Assembly: GCA_017453365.1 (NCBI GenBank)
Contig: JAFTKH010000004.1
Span: 1 to 61,039 of the forward strand
Reading direction: 5' to 3'
Source: Clostridia bacterium
GTDB taxonomy: Bacteria > Bacillota > Clostridia > Oscillospirales > CAG-272
DNA length: 61,039 bases
The notes below the pieces were generated by a model that searched no databases, was not told the origin of the DNA, and saw only the letters and a list, made by a program, of their open reading frames with translations. The translations under genes were made by a program, and so were the position numbers. Numbering within the stretch: the stretch's first letter is position 1; each line of letters opens with the position of its first letter. Positions 15,282 to 23,984 of this stretch are shown here, in pieces.

Positions 15282-17768
15282 TTAAAGTCCCTTCTTGGCT
15301 CTGTCTACCTTCTCAATGTCCGTAAAATTATTCTTCGGAACGTATCCGGGTATGGGCATAATCTTCTCGTGAAGAGCATCTATAATCCAGTCAGCCTGTG
15401 GGAAGAAGCTCTTCTCAAGCTCGAAGGCGGGGGTTATCCAGTTGCGCGAGCCTACAACGACAGCAGGACCGTCAAGATAGTCGAAGCACATCTCCGTGAT
15501 GTTCGACGCCATATCTCTCATAACCGAGTTTCTCTCACACGCATCGCCGACAAAGAGAACCTTACCGGTCTTCTTAACCGACTCGATAACCTTCTCGTAG
15601 TTGAAGGGTACTATCGAACGTGCGTCTATAATCTCTGCGGAAATGCCGTACTGCTCCTCGAGTGTTTTCGCAGCCTCAAGAGCTCTGTAAAGAACCGCAC
15701 CGATGGTTACTATCGTAACGTCCTTACCTGCTCTCTTGATATCGGGCTCGCCCATAGGAATCTCGAAATGTCCCTCGGGAACGCCACCCTCTACGAACTC
15801 CTCGCCGATACCGTAAATTCTCTGCGATTCAAAGAATACGACGGGGTCGGTGCCCTCAAGCGCAGTGGTCATAAGACCCTTCGCATCAGTGGGAGTTGCA
15901 GGGAATACTACCTTAAGTCCGGGAATGTGAGAGCAAAGAGCCGTCCAATCCTGCGAGTGCTGCGCGCCGTACTTCGAGCCAACGGAAACACGGAGAACGA
16001 TAGGCATCTTAAGGATACCTGCTGACATAGCCTGCCACTTTGCCATCTGGTTGAATATCTCATCACCGGCACAGCCGATAAAGTCAGCGTACATTAGCTC
16101 GACTATTGCACGGCCGCCGCACATCGCGTAGCCTACGGCAGAGCCTACTATCGCGGACTCGGATATGGGAGAGTTGAAGAATCTGTGATAAGGAACTGCC
16201 TCGGTCATCTTCTTGTATACACCGAAGGCTCCGCCCCAGTCACGGTTGTCCTCACCGTATGCGATAAGGGTGGGGTCATCGTAGAACTTATCGATTATCG
16301 GCTCAAAAAGACCGTCACAGATGTTATACATCTTCATCTTCGATACGGGCTTACCGTTCTTATCCTTCGCAGTGCGAACCTTACCCTTTATCTCCTTAAC
16401 TCTCGGGCACTCCTCCTTCGGCATAAGCATCTCTGCCTCACGCGTGGGATCGAGGCTCTTCACCTTCTGGTTAGAGAACATAATAGAGGAGATAGCGTCG
16501 GGCTCACGCTCAAGGTCCATACGGGGCGATATCTCGTCGTTGATAGCGAGCTTCATTATCTCGGTCATACGGTTTGTGATATCCTCGTGGAGCTTCGCAA
16601 ACTCCGCCTCGGTAGCAACACCGCCGAGGATGAGCTTCGTCTTGAACGCGAGAATGGGATCTGCCGCACGCCAAGCATCAATTTCCTCCTGTGTACGGTA
16701 GGTGGAAGAGTCGGAGGGCGAGTGTCCGGATACACGGTAGGTAACCACGTCGAGGAGAGCCGGGCCCTTACCCTCGAGAAGAAGCTTCTTCTTTCTCGTT
16801 ACGGCGTCGATAACCGCAAGGGGGTCGTAGCCGTTTACACGCTCTGCGTGCATCTGGCTCGGGTTGAAGCCTGCACCAAGACGTGCCGCCATATCGAAGC
16901 CCATAGTCTCGCCTCTGGTCTGGCCACCCATACCGTAATGGTTATTGAATACGTTGAAGAGTATCGGAAGGCCACCGTCGTCAAACTTGCCGTCCATACC
17001 CCAGAGCTTGGTTATCTGATCCATAGATGCAAAGTTGAGAGACTCAAGAACGGGGCCGCGTCCCGTAGCACCGTCACCGCAGTTGGAGATGATGATACCG
17101 GGCTTGTGGTTCGACCTCTTATAGAGAGCCGCACCGAGAGCTATGGGAGCAGATGCTCCTACGATAGCGTTGTTCGGCATAAGGCCAAAGGGAATGAAGA
17201 AGGCGTGCATCGAACCGCCAAGACCGCGGTTGAAGCCGGTCTTACGCGCGAAGATCTCCGCAAGAGCGCCGTAAAGAAGGAAATTTATTGCAAGCTCCTT
17301 TACGTTTCCGCCCGCATTCATATGCTTCTCGACAACCGAAAGAACAGCTCCGTCCAAGAACTCCTTCATAATGTCGTAAAGCTCCTTGTCGTCGAGCTTA
17401 TGTATAGAGGAAAGTCCCTTCGCAAGTATCTCGCCGTGGCTTCTGTGCGAGCCGAAGGAGAAGTCGTTGATATCAAGGCAGTAGGCCTCACCTACCGCAG
17501 ATGCCTCCTGACCTATCGAGAGGTGCGCGGGGCCGGGGTTGTTATACTGAACTCCGTTATATTCGCTCTTAACCTTAACCTCGTTGAGCATTGTCTCAAA
17601 CTCACGGATTATGGCCATATCGCGATAAATACGCATCATATCGTCCTTGGAGTAAAGCTTAAGCTCTTCCTTCAAGGTCTTGTTATACTGACATACGGGT
17701 ATGTCCTCGAAGTGTATGTAGCCCGCTTCAAAGGCTTTGCCGGGATCGACGTATTGACTCTTTGGCAT
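15282..17768 (-). CDS. 2-oxoacid dehydrogenase E1, alpha-beta fusion
   Basis: An 828-residue fusion of the E1 alpha (about 40-400) and E1 beta (about 470-810) subunits of a pyruvate/branched-chain-type dehydrogenase. The alpha half has the thiamine-diphosphate motif CGDGATGRGPVLESLNFAS ending near FNVFNNHYGMGG. The beta half has the conserved YGEDNRDWGGAFGVYKKM and VELMYADFIG blocks. It decarboxylates the 2-oxoacid and transfers the acyl group to the lipoyl arm of E2. Most bacteria keep the two subunits separate (PdhA/PdhB). It is the last gene of E2-E3-E1, 28 bp behind lpdA. Pyruvate, 2-oxobutyrate, branched-chain oxoacids or acetoin are all possible substrates. Confidence 0.9.
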   Translation of the reverse strand: MPKSQYVDPGKAFEAGYIHFEDIPVCQYNKTLKEELKLYSKDDMMRIYRDMAIIREFETMLNEVKVKSEYNGVQYNNPGPAHLSIGQEASAVGEAYCLDINDFSFGSHRSHGEILAKGLSSIHKLDDKELYDIMKEFLDGAVLSVVEKHMNAGGNVKELAINFLLYGALAEIFARKTGFNRGLGGSMHAFFIPFGLMPNNAIVGASAPIALGAALYKRSNHKPGIIISNCGDGATGRGPVLESLNFASMDQITKLWGMDGKFDDGGLPILFNVFNNHYGMGGQTRGETMGFDMAARLGAGFNPSQMHAERVNGYDPLAVIDAVTRKKKLLLEGKGPALLDVVTYRVSGHSPSDSSTYRTQEEIDAWRAADPILAFKTKLILGGVATEAEFAKLHEDITNRMTEIMKLAINDEISPRMDLEREPDAISSIMFSNQKVKSLDPTREAEMLMPKEECPRVKEIKGKVRTAKDKNGKPVSKMKMYNICDGLFEPIIDKFYDDPTLIAYGEDNRDWGGAFGVYKKMTEAVPYHRFFNSPISESAIVGSAVGYAMCGGRAIVELMYADFIGCAGDEIFNQMAKWQAMSAGILKMPIVLRVSVGSKYGAQHSQDWTALCSHIPGLKVVFPATPTDAKGLMTTALEGTDPVVFFESQRIYGIGEEFVEGGVPEGHFEIPMGEPDIKRAGKDVTIVTIGAVLYRALEAAKTLEEQYGISAEIIDARSIVPFNYEKVIESVKKTGKVLFVGDACERNSVMRDMASNITEMCFDYLDGPAVVVGSRNWITPAFELEKSFFPQADWIIDALHEKIMPIPGYVPKNNFTDIEKVDRAKKGL

Positions 17769-17796
17769 TGTTTTATCTCCTTTAAATAATTCGTTC

Positions 17797-19155
17797 TTAC
17801 ATAAACATAGCTTCTCTTATTACCTCGCACACGGTGGGGTGCGGGAATACGAGCTTCTGTATATCGGTAACTCTCATTTCGGTCTCAACCATCATAGCCG
17901 CGCCGTAGATTATCTCCGAGGCATAGGTTCCTATCATATGAAGACCGAGTATGTTGCGATGCTTCTTATCTATAATGAGCTTAACGACACCGTTTCCGTG
18001 CTCGTTCTCCGCGATATAGCGGCCGCTATATTTAAGAGTAACAGTCTCAACGGTAACGTCAAGTCCCTTCTCCTTCGCGCTCTCGGCAGTTTCGCCTACC
18101 GATGCAACCTCGGGGTTGGTGTAGATTACAGAGGGAATGGAGTTGTAATTAATTCGATCCTTCTTGCCGAGAATATTGTTGATGCAGACCTCGCCCTCGC
18201 GGTATGCGGTGTGAGCGAGCATAGACTTACCGTTTACGTCGCCTGCCGCCCATACCCCCGGAACGTTCGTCTTTCCGTACTCATTGGTGACAATAGCTCC
18301 GCGCTCGAGCTTAAGGCCGATGTTCTCGCAGCCAAGTCCCGCAGTTCTCGCACGACGTCCTATTGAAACAAGTGCGTAGTCGCAGGGGAGCTTCACGCTC
18401 TTGCCGTCCTTTTCATAGGTTACGGCCTTGTCCTTAATAGACGTGACCCTCGCACCGAGAATGAACTCCACGCCGCGTGCGCGGTATTCCTTCTCAAGCA
18501 TAGAGGATATCTCGCGGTCTGTAGCGCCCGCTATATGGTCAAGCATCTCGACGACGTATACCTTCGCTCCCGTGGAGTTGAAATAGGATGCCATCTCAAG
18601 GCCTATAACGCCGCCGCCTACGATGACGATTTCCTTCGGGAGCTCCTTGAGGTCAAGAACCTCTCTGTTGGTAAGAGCAAAGCCGCTCTTCAGCGAGTCT
18701 GCAAGGCCGTCTATCGGGGGGAGAGCGGGAGACGAGCCCGTGCAGATAAGCAACTGACGGCCCACGTACTCCTTATCGGCAGCACTTACCACGAAGCCCT
18801 CGGAATTTCTTTCCTTAATGGTCGCGGTAGCGTTCACAACATCAACCTTCGCCTTTTTCAGCTTTGCGCCGACGCCCGACACGAGCTGCTTAACAACCTT
18901 ATTCTTACGCTCAACGACGAAGGCGTGGTCTATCTCGGCCGAACCGAACTTAACGCCGTAATCAGCGCTATGCTTCGCATAGTCGTATATCTTCGCAGAA
19001 TAAAGAAGAGTTTTTGTAGGGATACAGCCCTCGTTAAGGCATACGCCGCCGAGAGCCCTTTCCTCAATAACGAGGGTCTTAAGACCCGCGTGTCCTGCGC
19101 GCTCCGCTGCATTGTAGCCTGCGGGGCCGCCGCCGAGTATTATCAAATCGTACAT
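17797..19155 (-). CDS. lpdA: dihydrolipoyl dehydrogenase (E3)
   Basis: A 452-residue flavoprotein that reoxidises the lipoyl group of E2 with NAD+. It has an FAD-binding start (LIILGGGPAGYNAAERAG), a redox-active disulfide in GGVCLNEGCIPTKT, an NAD-binding IVIVGGGVIGLEMASYF, an ATG-like GVWAAGDVNG and a C-terminal dimer domain ending HPTVCEVIREAMF. The catalytic His-Pro-Thr is present. The gap to E2 is 14 bp, making it the middle gene of the operon. Confidence 0.96.
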   Translation of the reverse strand: MYDLIILGGGPAGYNAAERAGHAGLKTLVIEERALGGVCLNEGCIPTKTLLYSAKIYDYAKHSADYGVKFGSAEIDHAFVVERKNKVVKQLVSGVGAKLKKAKVDVVNATATIKERNSEGFVVSAADKEYVGRQLLICTGSSPALPPIDGLADSLKSGFALTNREVLDLKELPKEIVIVGGGVIGLEMASYFNSTGAKVYVVEMLDHIAGATDREISSMLEKEYRARGVEFILGARVTSIKDKAVTYEKDGKSVKLPCDYALVSIGRRARTAGLGCENIGLKLERGAIVTNEYGKTNVPGVWAAGDVNGKSMLAHTAYREGEVCINNILGKKDRINYNSIPSVIYTNPEVASVGETAESAKEKGLDVTVETVTLKYSGRYIAENEHGNGVVKLIIDKKHRNILGLHMIGTYASEIIYGAAMMVETEMRVTDIQKLVFPHPTVCEVIREAMFM

Positions 19156-19169
19156 TTCTCTACCTCCCG

Positions 19170-20510
19170 TTACTTCGTAAGAAGAAGGTCGAAATTCTCA
19201 AGAGCAAAGCAAAGCTCCTTTAAGAACTTGGCCGCGGGAGCGCCGTCGAGCGCTCTGTGGTCGAAGGTGAGAGAAAGACCCATAGCGGGATACGTTACGT
19301 CCTCGCCGTCCTCCTCCTTCACGCGTCTTGTAATGGTGGTAACACCGAGAATACCCGTCTGGGGGGGATTTATAACGGGAGTAAAGCTCTCGATGCCTAG
19401 CGAGCCGAGGTTAGTTACGGTAAAGGAAGCGCCCTTCAGAAGGTCGGGATTGATAGTACCGCTCTGCGCATCCTTGATAACGCTCTTCGCCGCGCGGGAG
19501 AGGTCGTTTAAGGAAAGCTTCTCCGCCGCAAAGACGGTAGGAACCATAAGACCTCTTTCGGTGTCGACTGCGATACCGAGGTTCACGTTATTAAAGTATC
19601 TCATAGTGTCGCCGAGGTAGTGAGCGTTAAGAGCCTTGTGGTTAAGGATAACGCGGGATACCGCGAAGAGAACCATATCGTTGAGAGTGATGTTTGCAAG
19701 ACCGAGCTTCTCTGCTCCGCTCTTAAGCGATGCGCGGAGCTCCATAATCTCCGTCGCGTCGAACGAGGTGTTGAGCGTTAGCTGTGCCATATTCGAAAGG
19801 GACGCGTGCATAGACTTTGCTATAACCTTTCTGATATTTGGGAGCTTTACGTCCTCGAACTCTGCTACGGGTGCTGGTGCCGCACTCTCCTCTGCCGCTG
19901 CGGAAGCTGCGGAGAGGTCGCTGAGGGTAACTCTGCCGTTTATACCCGAGCCTGCCTTTGCCTCGGTGTATGCGTCCTTTGCTGCGGGAGATACGGTAAG
20001 ACCCATATCGACGAGCTTTTGAACGTCTCTTTCTATAATTCTGCCGTTCGGGCCGGTCGGAACTGCCTTAAGAAGGTCTGCGTTCGTCTTCTCTGCAAGA
20101 AGTCTTGCACGGGGGGATATCGAGCCGACGCCAACCGTAGCGGCGGGAGCCTCTGTACTCTCGGCGGTCGCTGCGGGTGCAGCCTCTGCCTTCACCTCGG
20201 GAGTTGCCTCGGGAGCTGTAGCAGTCTCTGCCTCTTCCTCACCCTTCGGAGCAAATGCGGAAACGTCCTCTCCGTCCTCACCTATTGCGAGAACGTTCTC
20301 AAGACAGGGAACGTCGTCCCCCTCTTCTCTCCAAACGGCAAGTATTTTTCCTGCCACGGGCGCGGGCTCGTCAAACGACGATTTGTCCGTCTCGTACGAA
20401 AAAAGCACCTCGCCAACGTCAACGGTATCGCCAACCTTCTTATTAAAGGCGGTAATAATACAGCTCTCGACGCTCTGTCCCTGACGGGGCATAATAACAA
20501 CTGTTGCCAT
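19170..20510 (-). CDS. dihydrolipoyl acyltransferase (E2)
   Basis: A 446-residue core enzyme of the complex. An N-terminal lipoyl domain (1-78) has the lipoyl-Lys in ETDKSSFDEP, followed by an Ala/Glu-rich linker. There are two peripheral-subunit-binding-like segments, ISPRARLLAEKTNADLL (about 130-165) and VSPAAKDAYTEAKAGSGING (about 172-205). The CoA-acyltransferase domain carries the catalytic FDHRALDGAPA near the C-terminus. ATG 20510 is chosen because AAAGGA precedes it and the product starts at the lipoyl domain; an upstream in-frame ATG lies beyond the promoter hairpin. It is the first gene of the operon. Confidence 0.93.
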   Translation of the reverse strand: MATVVIMPRQGQSVESCIITAFNKKVGDTVDVGEVLFSYETDKSSFDEPAPVAGKILAVWREEGDDVPCLENVLAIGEDGEDVSAFAPKGEEEAETATAPEATPEVKAEAAPAATAESTEAPAATVGVGSISPRARLLAEKTNADLLKAVPTGPNGRIIERDVQKLVDMGLTVSPAAKDAYTEAKAGSGINGRVTLSDLSAASAAAEESAAPAPVAEFEDVKLPNIRKVIAKSMHASLSNMAQLTLNTSFDATEIMELRASLKSGAEKLGLANITLNDMVLFAVSRVILNHKALNAHYLGDTMRYFNNVNLGIAVDTERGLMVPTVFAAEKLSLNDLSRAAKSVIKDAQSGTINPDLLKGASFTVTNLGSLGIESFTPVINPPQTGILGVTTITRRVKEEDGEDVTYPAMGLSLTFDHRALDGAPAAKFLKELCFALENFDLLLTK

Positions 20511-20532
20511 ACGTATGTTTCCTTTCGTGTCT

Positions 20533-20563
20533 CTCTCGCGTATATACGCTGCGTGCGCGAGAG
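20533..20563 (-). promoter_or_regulatory. leader hairpin of the E2-E3-E1 operon
   Basis: CTCTCGCG (20533-20540) and CGCGAGAG (20556-20563) form a stem enclosing CGTATATACG-like sequence in the 5' leader, between promoter and start codon. It could be a protein-binding or mRNA-stabilising site. Confidence 0.45.
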
Positions 20564-20587
20564 AAAAAATATTTTTATTCACCATAT

Positions 20588-20616
20588 ATTTTAGCAATAT
20601 TTAGAGGAGTTGTCAA
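20588..20616 (-). promoter_or_regulatory. sigma-A promoter of the 2-oxoacid dehydrogenase operon
   Basis: On the minus strand TTGACA (20611-20616), 17 bp, TAAAAT (20588-20593). Confidence 0.88.
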
Positions 20617-20694
20617 TCTTTTTTGCGAATAAATTAGCCAAACCAACCAAAAAAAACGAACTTGTCCGAAAAATCGAGAAAGAGGTCTAAAAAT

Positions 20695-20736
20695 TGTGAC
20701 CGAGTCACAGAACCAAAGTAGGAATAGTTGTATAAT
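20695..20736 (+). promoter_or_regulatory. Crp-type box and promoter of trxA
   Basis: The palindrome TGTGAC-CGA-GTCACA (20695-20709) has its centre 29 bp before TATAAT (20731-20736), that is near -41. No good -35 box is present, which fits activator dependence. The same box and spacing occur before the desulfoferrodoxin gene, and a Crp/Fnr regulator is encoded between them. Confidence 0.8.
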
Positions 20737-20781
20737 ATAGCCAGAGAAAAAGGCAGTACACACTGCGGAAAGGATAAAATT

Positions 20782-21102
20782 ATGTCAATAAAAAATGTAA
20801 CAAGCTCAAATTTTTCGGAGATACGCGACAGCGAAAAAACCGTCCTTATCGATTTCTACGCCTCCTGGTGCGGCCCGTGCCGTATGCTCTCGCCGATAAT
20901 CGACGAGATAGCCGAAGAACGCCCCGACATCACGGTCGGAAAGATTAACGTCGACGAGGAGCAGGAGCTCTCCCGCGAGTTCGGGATAGTGAGCATACCT
21001 ACCGTCATAGTTCTAAAGGGCGGAAAGGTCGTCAGCCGAGTAACGGGCGCGCGACCAAAGGCACAGTTGCTCTCTCTCCTCGAAGCGGAGGCGACGGTCT
21101 AA
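20782..21102 (+). CDS. trxA: thioredoxin
   Basis: A 106-residue thioredoxin with the redox motif YASWCGPCRMLSP and the cis-Pro loop VSIPTVIVLKGG. It reduces protein disulfides and is recharged by the TrxB encoded nearby. The start at ATG 20782 gives the normal length and has GGA 8 nt upstream. The 3' end overlaps the convergent regulator by 4 bp. The Crp-type box upstream suggests activation by that regulator. Confidence 0.95.
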   Translation: MSIKNVTSSNFSEIRDSEKTVLIDFYASWCGPCRMLSPIIDEIAEERPDITVGKINVDEEQELSREFGIVSIPTVIVLKGGKVVSRVTGARPKAQLLSLLEAEATV

Positions 21103-21776
21103 GTCGCGAGCGAGCGGAGTCTTTTCTTATCGATTATCTTGATACCCCCGGCGCGCGAGGCTTCGACTATTCCCTCTGCCACAAAGTATTTGAGCATTCT
21201 CGAGACGACCTCGCGCGCCGAGGCCATATATTTCGCAATCTGCTCGTGAGTCAGCTTTACCGTATCGGTACCGTTTTTGGCGGTTTCGTCGAGCAGGAAT
21301 ATCGCGAGTCTCTTATCGAAGCTCATAAACATTATCTGCTGCATTACCCACATCACGTCCGAAAAGCGGCTCACCGCAGTTTCAAGTGCAAAGATTTTGG
21401 CCTCGGGCATTCTTCTCGACAGGTCCTCGTAGGCACAGCCGCCGACCACAACACACTCGCTGGCCTCTTCCGCATCGACAAAAACATCGAAGGTTATCGT
21501 ATCGAGAACACAGGATGCCGAGAGTATACACATATCCCCGGGAAACAGGCGGTAAAGAGTCGTTTCTTTCCCCTCCTCGGAGAGTAGATAAAGTCTTAAG
21601 CTTCCCGTTTTTATAAGAATTACTCCCGTACACTCGTTTCCGTCATGAATATTCGTACCGCTTTTGAATTCCACGTGATGCGAGGTGCGGATAAAGGTTT
21701 CCTTATCCGTATCAGACATTTTATCCCAAAACGGGAAGGTTTGCCGAAACAAAGCAACAAGCTCGGTTCTGTCCAT
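21099..21776 (-). CDS. Crp/Fnr family transcription regulator
   Basis: A 225-residue regulator with an N-terminal cNMP-binding-type beta-roll (about 15-125, GDMCILSASCVLDTITFDVF) and a C-terminal winged helix (about 150-215). The recognition helix ASAREVVSRMLKYF keeps the Arg-Glu...Arg spacing of E. coli Crp (RETVGRIL), matching TGTGA half-sites. The N-terminal Cys cluster of FNR is absent, but two Cys lie in the sensor roll. The start at ATG 21776 has GGAG 7 nt upstream. It is flanked by trxA and trxB; two TGTGAC boxes nearby make it the probable activator of the redox cluster. Confidence 0.9.
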   Translation of the reverse strand: MDRTELVALFRQTFPFWDKMSDTDKETFIRTSHHVEFKSGTNIHDGNECTGVILIKTGSLRLYLLSEEGKETTLYRLFPGDMCILSASCVLDTITFDVFVDAEEASECVVVGGCAYEDLSRRMPEAKIFALETAVSRFSDVMWVMQQIMFMSFDKRLAIFLLDETAKNGTDTVKLTHEQIAKYMASAREVVSRMLKYFVAEGIVEASRAGGIKIIDKKRLRSLAT

Positions 21777-21868
21777 AAAAGTCTCCATTCTGCAAATAAC
21801 CTTAAGTCAAGTATAAACCCTTTTGGGAATTTTTTCAACAAGAAGTTTAAAAAAACGGAGAAAACGTT

Positions 21869-22786
21869 ATGAAACACGTTTATGATACTGTGATAATAGG
21901 GGGCGGCCCCGCCGGGTATTCCGCCGCCCTTTATGCTGCACGCGCGGGGCTCGACACTCTCGTGATAGAAGAAATGTCCCCCGGCGGACAGATGAATCTC
22001 ACGGACAGGATAGACAATTACCCCGGCTTCGACGGTGGCGTGGAGGCCTTCGAGCTGTCCTTGAAAATGAAAAACGGAGCAGAGCTCTTCGGGGCAAGGA
22101 CTGAATGGGGGCGTGTCAGCTCGGTAAGCCTGACTTCAAAAATTAAGACCGTTCGCACGGATGCCGACGAGTACCTTTCAAAAACCGTAATAATTGCCAC
22201 GGGTGCCGAGCCGAGGCGTCTTGAAATAGAGGGCGAAGAGGAACTTACAGGCCGCGGAGTCCATTTCTGCGCTGTGTGCGACGGTCGATTTTACAAGGGA
22301 AAAACCGTCGCAGTAGTGGGCGGGGGCAACTCCGCTGCGGAAGAGGCTCTTTATCTTTCATCACTAGCAAAAAAGGTTTACCTCATCCACAGGCGAGACA
22401 GACTTCGCGCCGAACGGCTGTATTCGGATCTGCTTTCCAAGCAGGAAAATGTAGAGATAATTTGGAACAGCACCCCAAAAAGGCTAATATACGGCGACAA
22501 GCTCGACGCGGTGGTCTTACAGGACAACGGCGGAGAGGAGCGCCGTATCGACACTGACGCTCTTTTTATCAGCATCGGCAGGAAACCGAGAAGCGAGCTT
22601 TTTGAAAAGGAGTTGACACTCGAGAGCGGCTACGTTCGGGCAAAGGAGGACACGCACACCGAGCTTCCCGGAGTTTATGCAGCTGGCGATGTCAGGAAAA
22701 AGCCGCTATACCAGGTAATAACTGCGGCGGCAGACGGCGCCGTTGCGGCAACCGAGGCAGAAAAATATATCTCCTCGGAAATGTGA
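21869..22786 (+). CDS. trxB: thioredoxin reductase
   Basis: A 305-residue flavoenzyme transferring electrons from NAD(P)H to thioredoxin. FAD site [20 protein letters not shown], redox pair CAVCDG (about 135-140), NAD(P) site [19 protein letters not shown] and C-terminal FAD motif [12 protein letters not shown]. It is divergent from the Crp/Fnr gene. Its stop codon overlaps the second Crp-type box (22782-22796). Confidence 0.95.
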   Translation: MKHVYDTVIIGGGPAGYSAALYAARAGLDTLVIEEMSPGGQMNLTDRIDNYPGFDGGVEAFELSLKMKNGAELFGARTEWGRVSSVSLTSKIKTVRTDADEYLSKTVIIATGAEPRRLEIEGEEELTGRGVHFCAVCDGRFYKGKTVAVVGGGNSAAEEALYLSSLAKKVYLIHRRDRLRAERLYSDLLSKQENVEIIWNSTPKRLIYGDKLDAVVLQDNGGEERRIDTDALFISIGRKPRSELFEKELTLESGYVRAKEDTHTELPGVYAAGDVRKKPLYQVITAAADGAVAATEAEKYISSEM

Positions 22787-22823
22787 CCAAGTCACGGAAC
22801 TCACCGCAAAAACGGTGTATAAT
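22782..22823 (+). promoter_or_regulatory. Crp-type box and promoter of desulfoferrodoxin
   Basis: TGTGAC-CAA-GTCACG (22782-22796), centre 29 bp before TATAAT (22818-22823). This is the same geometry as the trxA promoter and again lacks a clear -35 box. Confidence 0.8.
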
Positions 22824-22863
22824 GAGGTCACAAAACAAAAAAACACACAGAGGAGATAACACA

Positions 22864-23244
22864 ATGAAAAATACAAAATTCTACATTTGCAACCACTGCG
22901 GAAACGTAATTACAAAAATCCACGACTCGGGTGTCCCCGTAGTCTGCTGCGGAGAGAAGATGACGGAGATAGTTCCGGGTACTGTCGAGGCGAGCCTCGA
23001 GAAGCATGTGCCCGAGGTTTCGGTTAGGTGCGGCCGCGTACACGTCACGGTAGGGTCGGTCGTTCACCCGATGTCCAAGGAGCACAGTATCCTCTGGATA
23101 TATCTCGTGACCGACCGCGGCGGCTATATGAAGCACCTCACACCCACGGATGCACCGGAGGCTGAATTCAGCGTAAAGGGTGAGAAGCCCATAGCCGTGT
23201 ACGCATATTGCAACCTTCACGGACTCTGGAAAAAGGAAATATAA
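22864..23244 (+). CDS. desulfoferrodoxin (superoxide reductase)
   Basis: A 126-residue 2Fe-type superoxide reductase. The N-terminal desulforedoxin domain ligates Fe through CNHCG and VVCCGEKM (four Cys). The neelaredoxin domain has the site II ligands EKHVPEV, VVHPMSKEHSI and CNLHG. It reduces superoxide to peroxide in anaerobes without releasing oxygen. The start at ATG 22864 follows GAGGAG. It lies behind the Crp-type promoter and 25 nt before ferritin. Confidence 0.95.
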   Translation: MKNTKFYICNHCGNVITKIHDSGVPVVCCGEKMTEIVPGTVEASLEKHVPEVSVRCGRVHVTVGSVVHPMSKEHSILWIYLVTDRGGYMKHLTPTDAPEAEFSVKGEKPIAVYAYCNLHGLWKKEI

Positions 23245-23269
23245 GTTTACAAACAAGGGAGAAAAAGCT

Positions 23270-23782
23270 ATGATGAACGAAAAGGTACGCGCACTTCTTA
23301 ACGACCAGATAAACAAGGAATTCTACTCCGCATATCTCTATCTCGACTTCTCGAACTACTTCTCGCAGGCAGGCCTCGACGGCTTCGCTAACTGGTATAA
23401 AATCCAGGCAGAAGAGGAAAGAGACCACGCACTTCTCTTCTATCAGTTCCTGCAGAACGAGAATCAGCCCGTGACCCTCGAGGCTATAGCGAAGCCCGAC
23501 AAGATTATAAATACTAATATGGACGTCCTCCGTGCAGGACTCGAGCACGAGGAGTACGTAACCTCGCTCATCAACGCGATATACGACGAGGCCCACAAGG
23601 ATAAGGACTATCGCACAATGCAGTTCCTCGACTGGTTCGTTAAGGAGCAGGGTGAGGAGGAGACGAACGCGAATGACCTCATCTCCAAGATGGAGCTCTT
23701 CGGCTCTGACCCAAGAGGACTCTACCTATTAAACCAGGAGCTCGCCGCAAGAGTCTATTCCGCTCCGTCGCTGGTGCTGTAA
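23270..23782 (+). CDS. ferritin
   Basis: A 170-residue non-haem ferritin. The ferroxidase Glu residues are in NKEFYSAYLYLDF and AEEERDHALLFYQFL, with a further site in KEQGEEETNA. It stores iron and limits Fenton chemistry, complementing superoxide reductase. It probably shares the desulfoferrodoxin transcript (25-nt gap, GGGAGAAA ribosome binding site); the terminator follows. Confidence 0.95.
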   Translation: MMNEKVRALLNDQINKEFYSAYLYLDFSNYFSQAGLDGFANWYKIQAEEERDHALLFYQFLQNENQPVTLEAIAKPDKIINTNMDVLRAGLEHEEYVTSLINAIYDEAHKDKDYRTMQFLDWFVKEQGEEETNANDLISKMELFGSDPRGLYLLNQELAARVYSAPSLVL

Positions 23783-23783
23783 T

Positions 23784-23818
23784 AAAAAATCTTCCCTCAA
23801 CCCGAGGGAAGATTTTTT
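23784..23818 (+). terminator. terminator of the desulfoferrodoxin-ferritin transcript
   Basis: AAAAAATCTTCCCTC-AACCC-GAGGGAAGATTTTTT, a 15-bp perfect stem. Confidence 0.95.
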
Positions 23819-23839
23819 ATTAATAGCGCCATTAATCTA

Positions 23840-23960
23840 CCGCACAGTGCGCTTTCGAGGCGAATTTGGGATGATGGTCGTTGTTCTTCCGACCGACGCA
23901 GTAGTATTTCTACTGCGAGCTTGTCGGGAAACGGCGGCGAGCGCCTTCTTTCGCTCCGAG
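23840..23960. repeat. dispersed GC-rich repeat, copy 3
   Basis: Contains TTCCGACCGACGCAGTAGTA and CTACTGCGAGCTTGTCGGGA, aligning with copy 2 at 15175-15275 around a GTAG...CTAC hairpin and a GCGAGC/TCGAGC segment. It interrupts sequence behind a zinc-ribbon remnant. Confidence 0.4.
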
Positions 23961-23984
23961 TGGCGGCTACCGCCTCTCCGCCGT

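Noticed and set aside
16185..17789. A 534-codon open frame antisense to the E1 fusion gene
   Set aside because: It lies wholly over a strongly conserved enzyme, has no ribosome binding site and a low-complexity, Arg/Leu/Val-rich product. It arises from codon bias in the real gene.
18535..19620. A 361-codon open frame antisense to lpdA and E2
   Set aside because: It crosses two conserved genes on the other strand and shows no family features.
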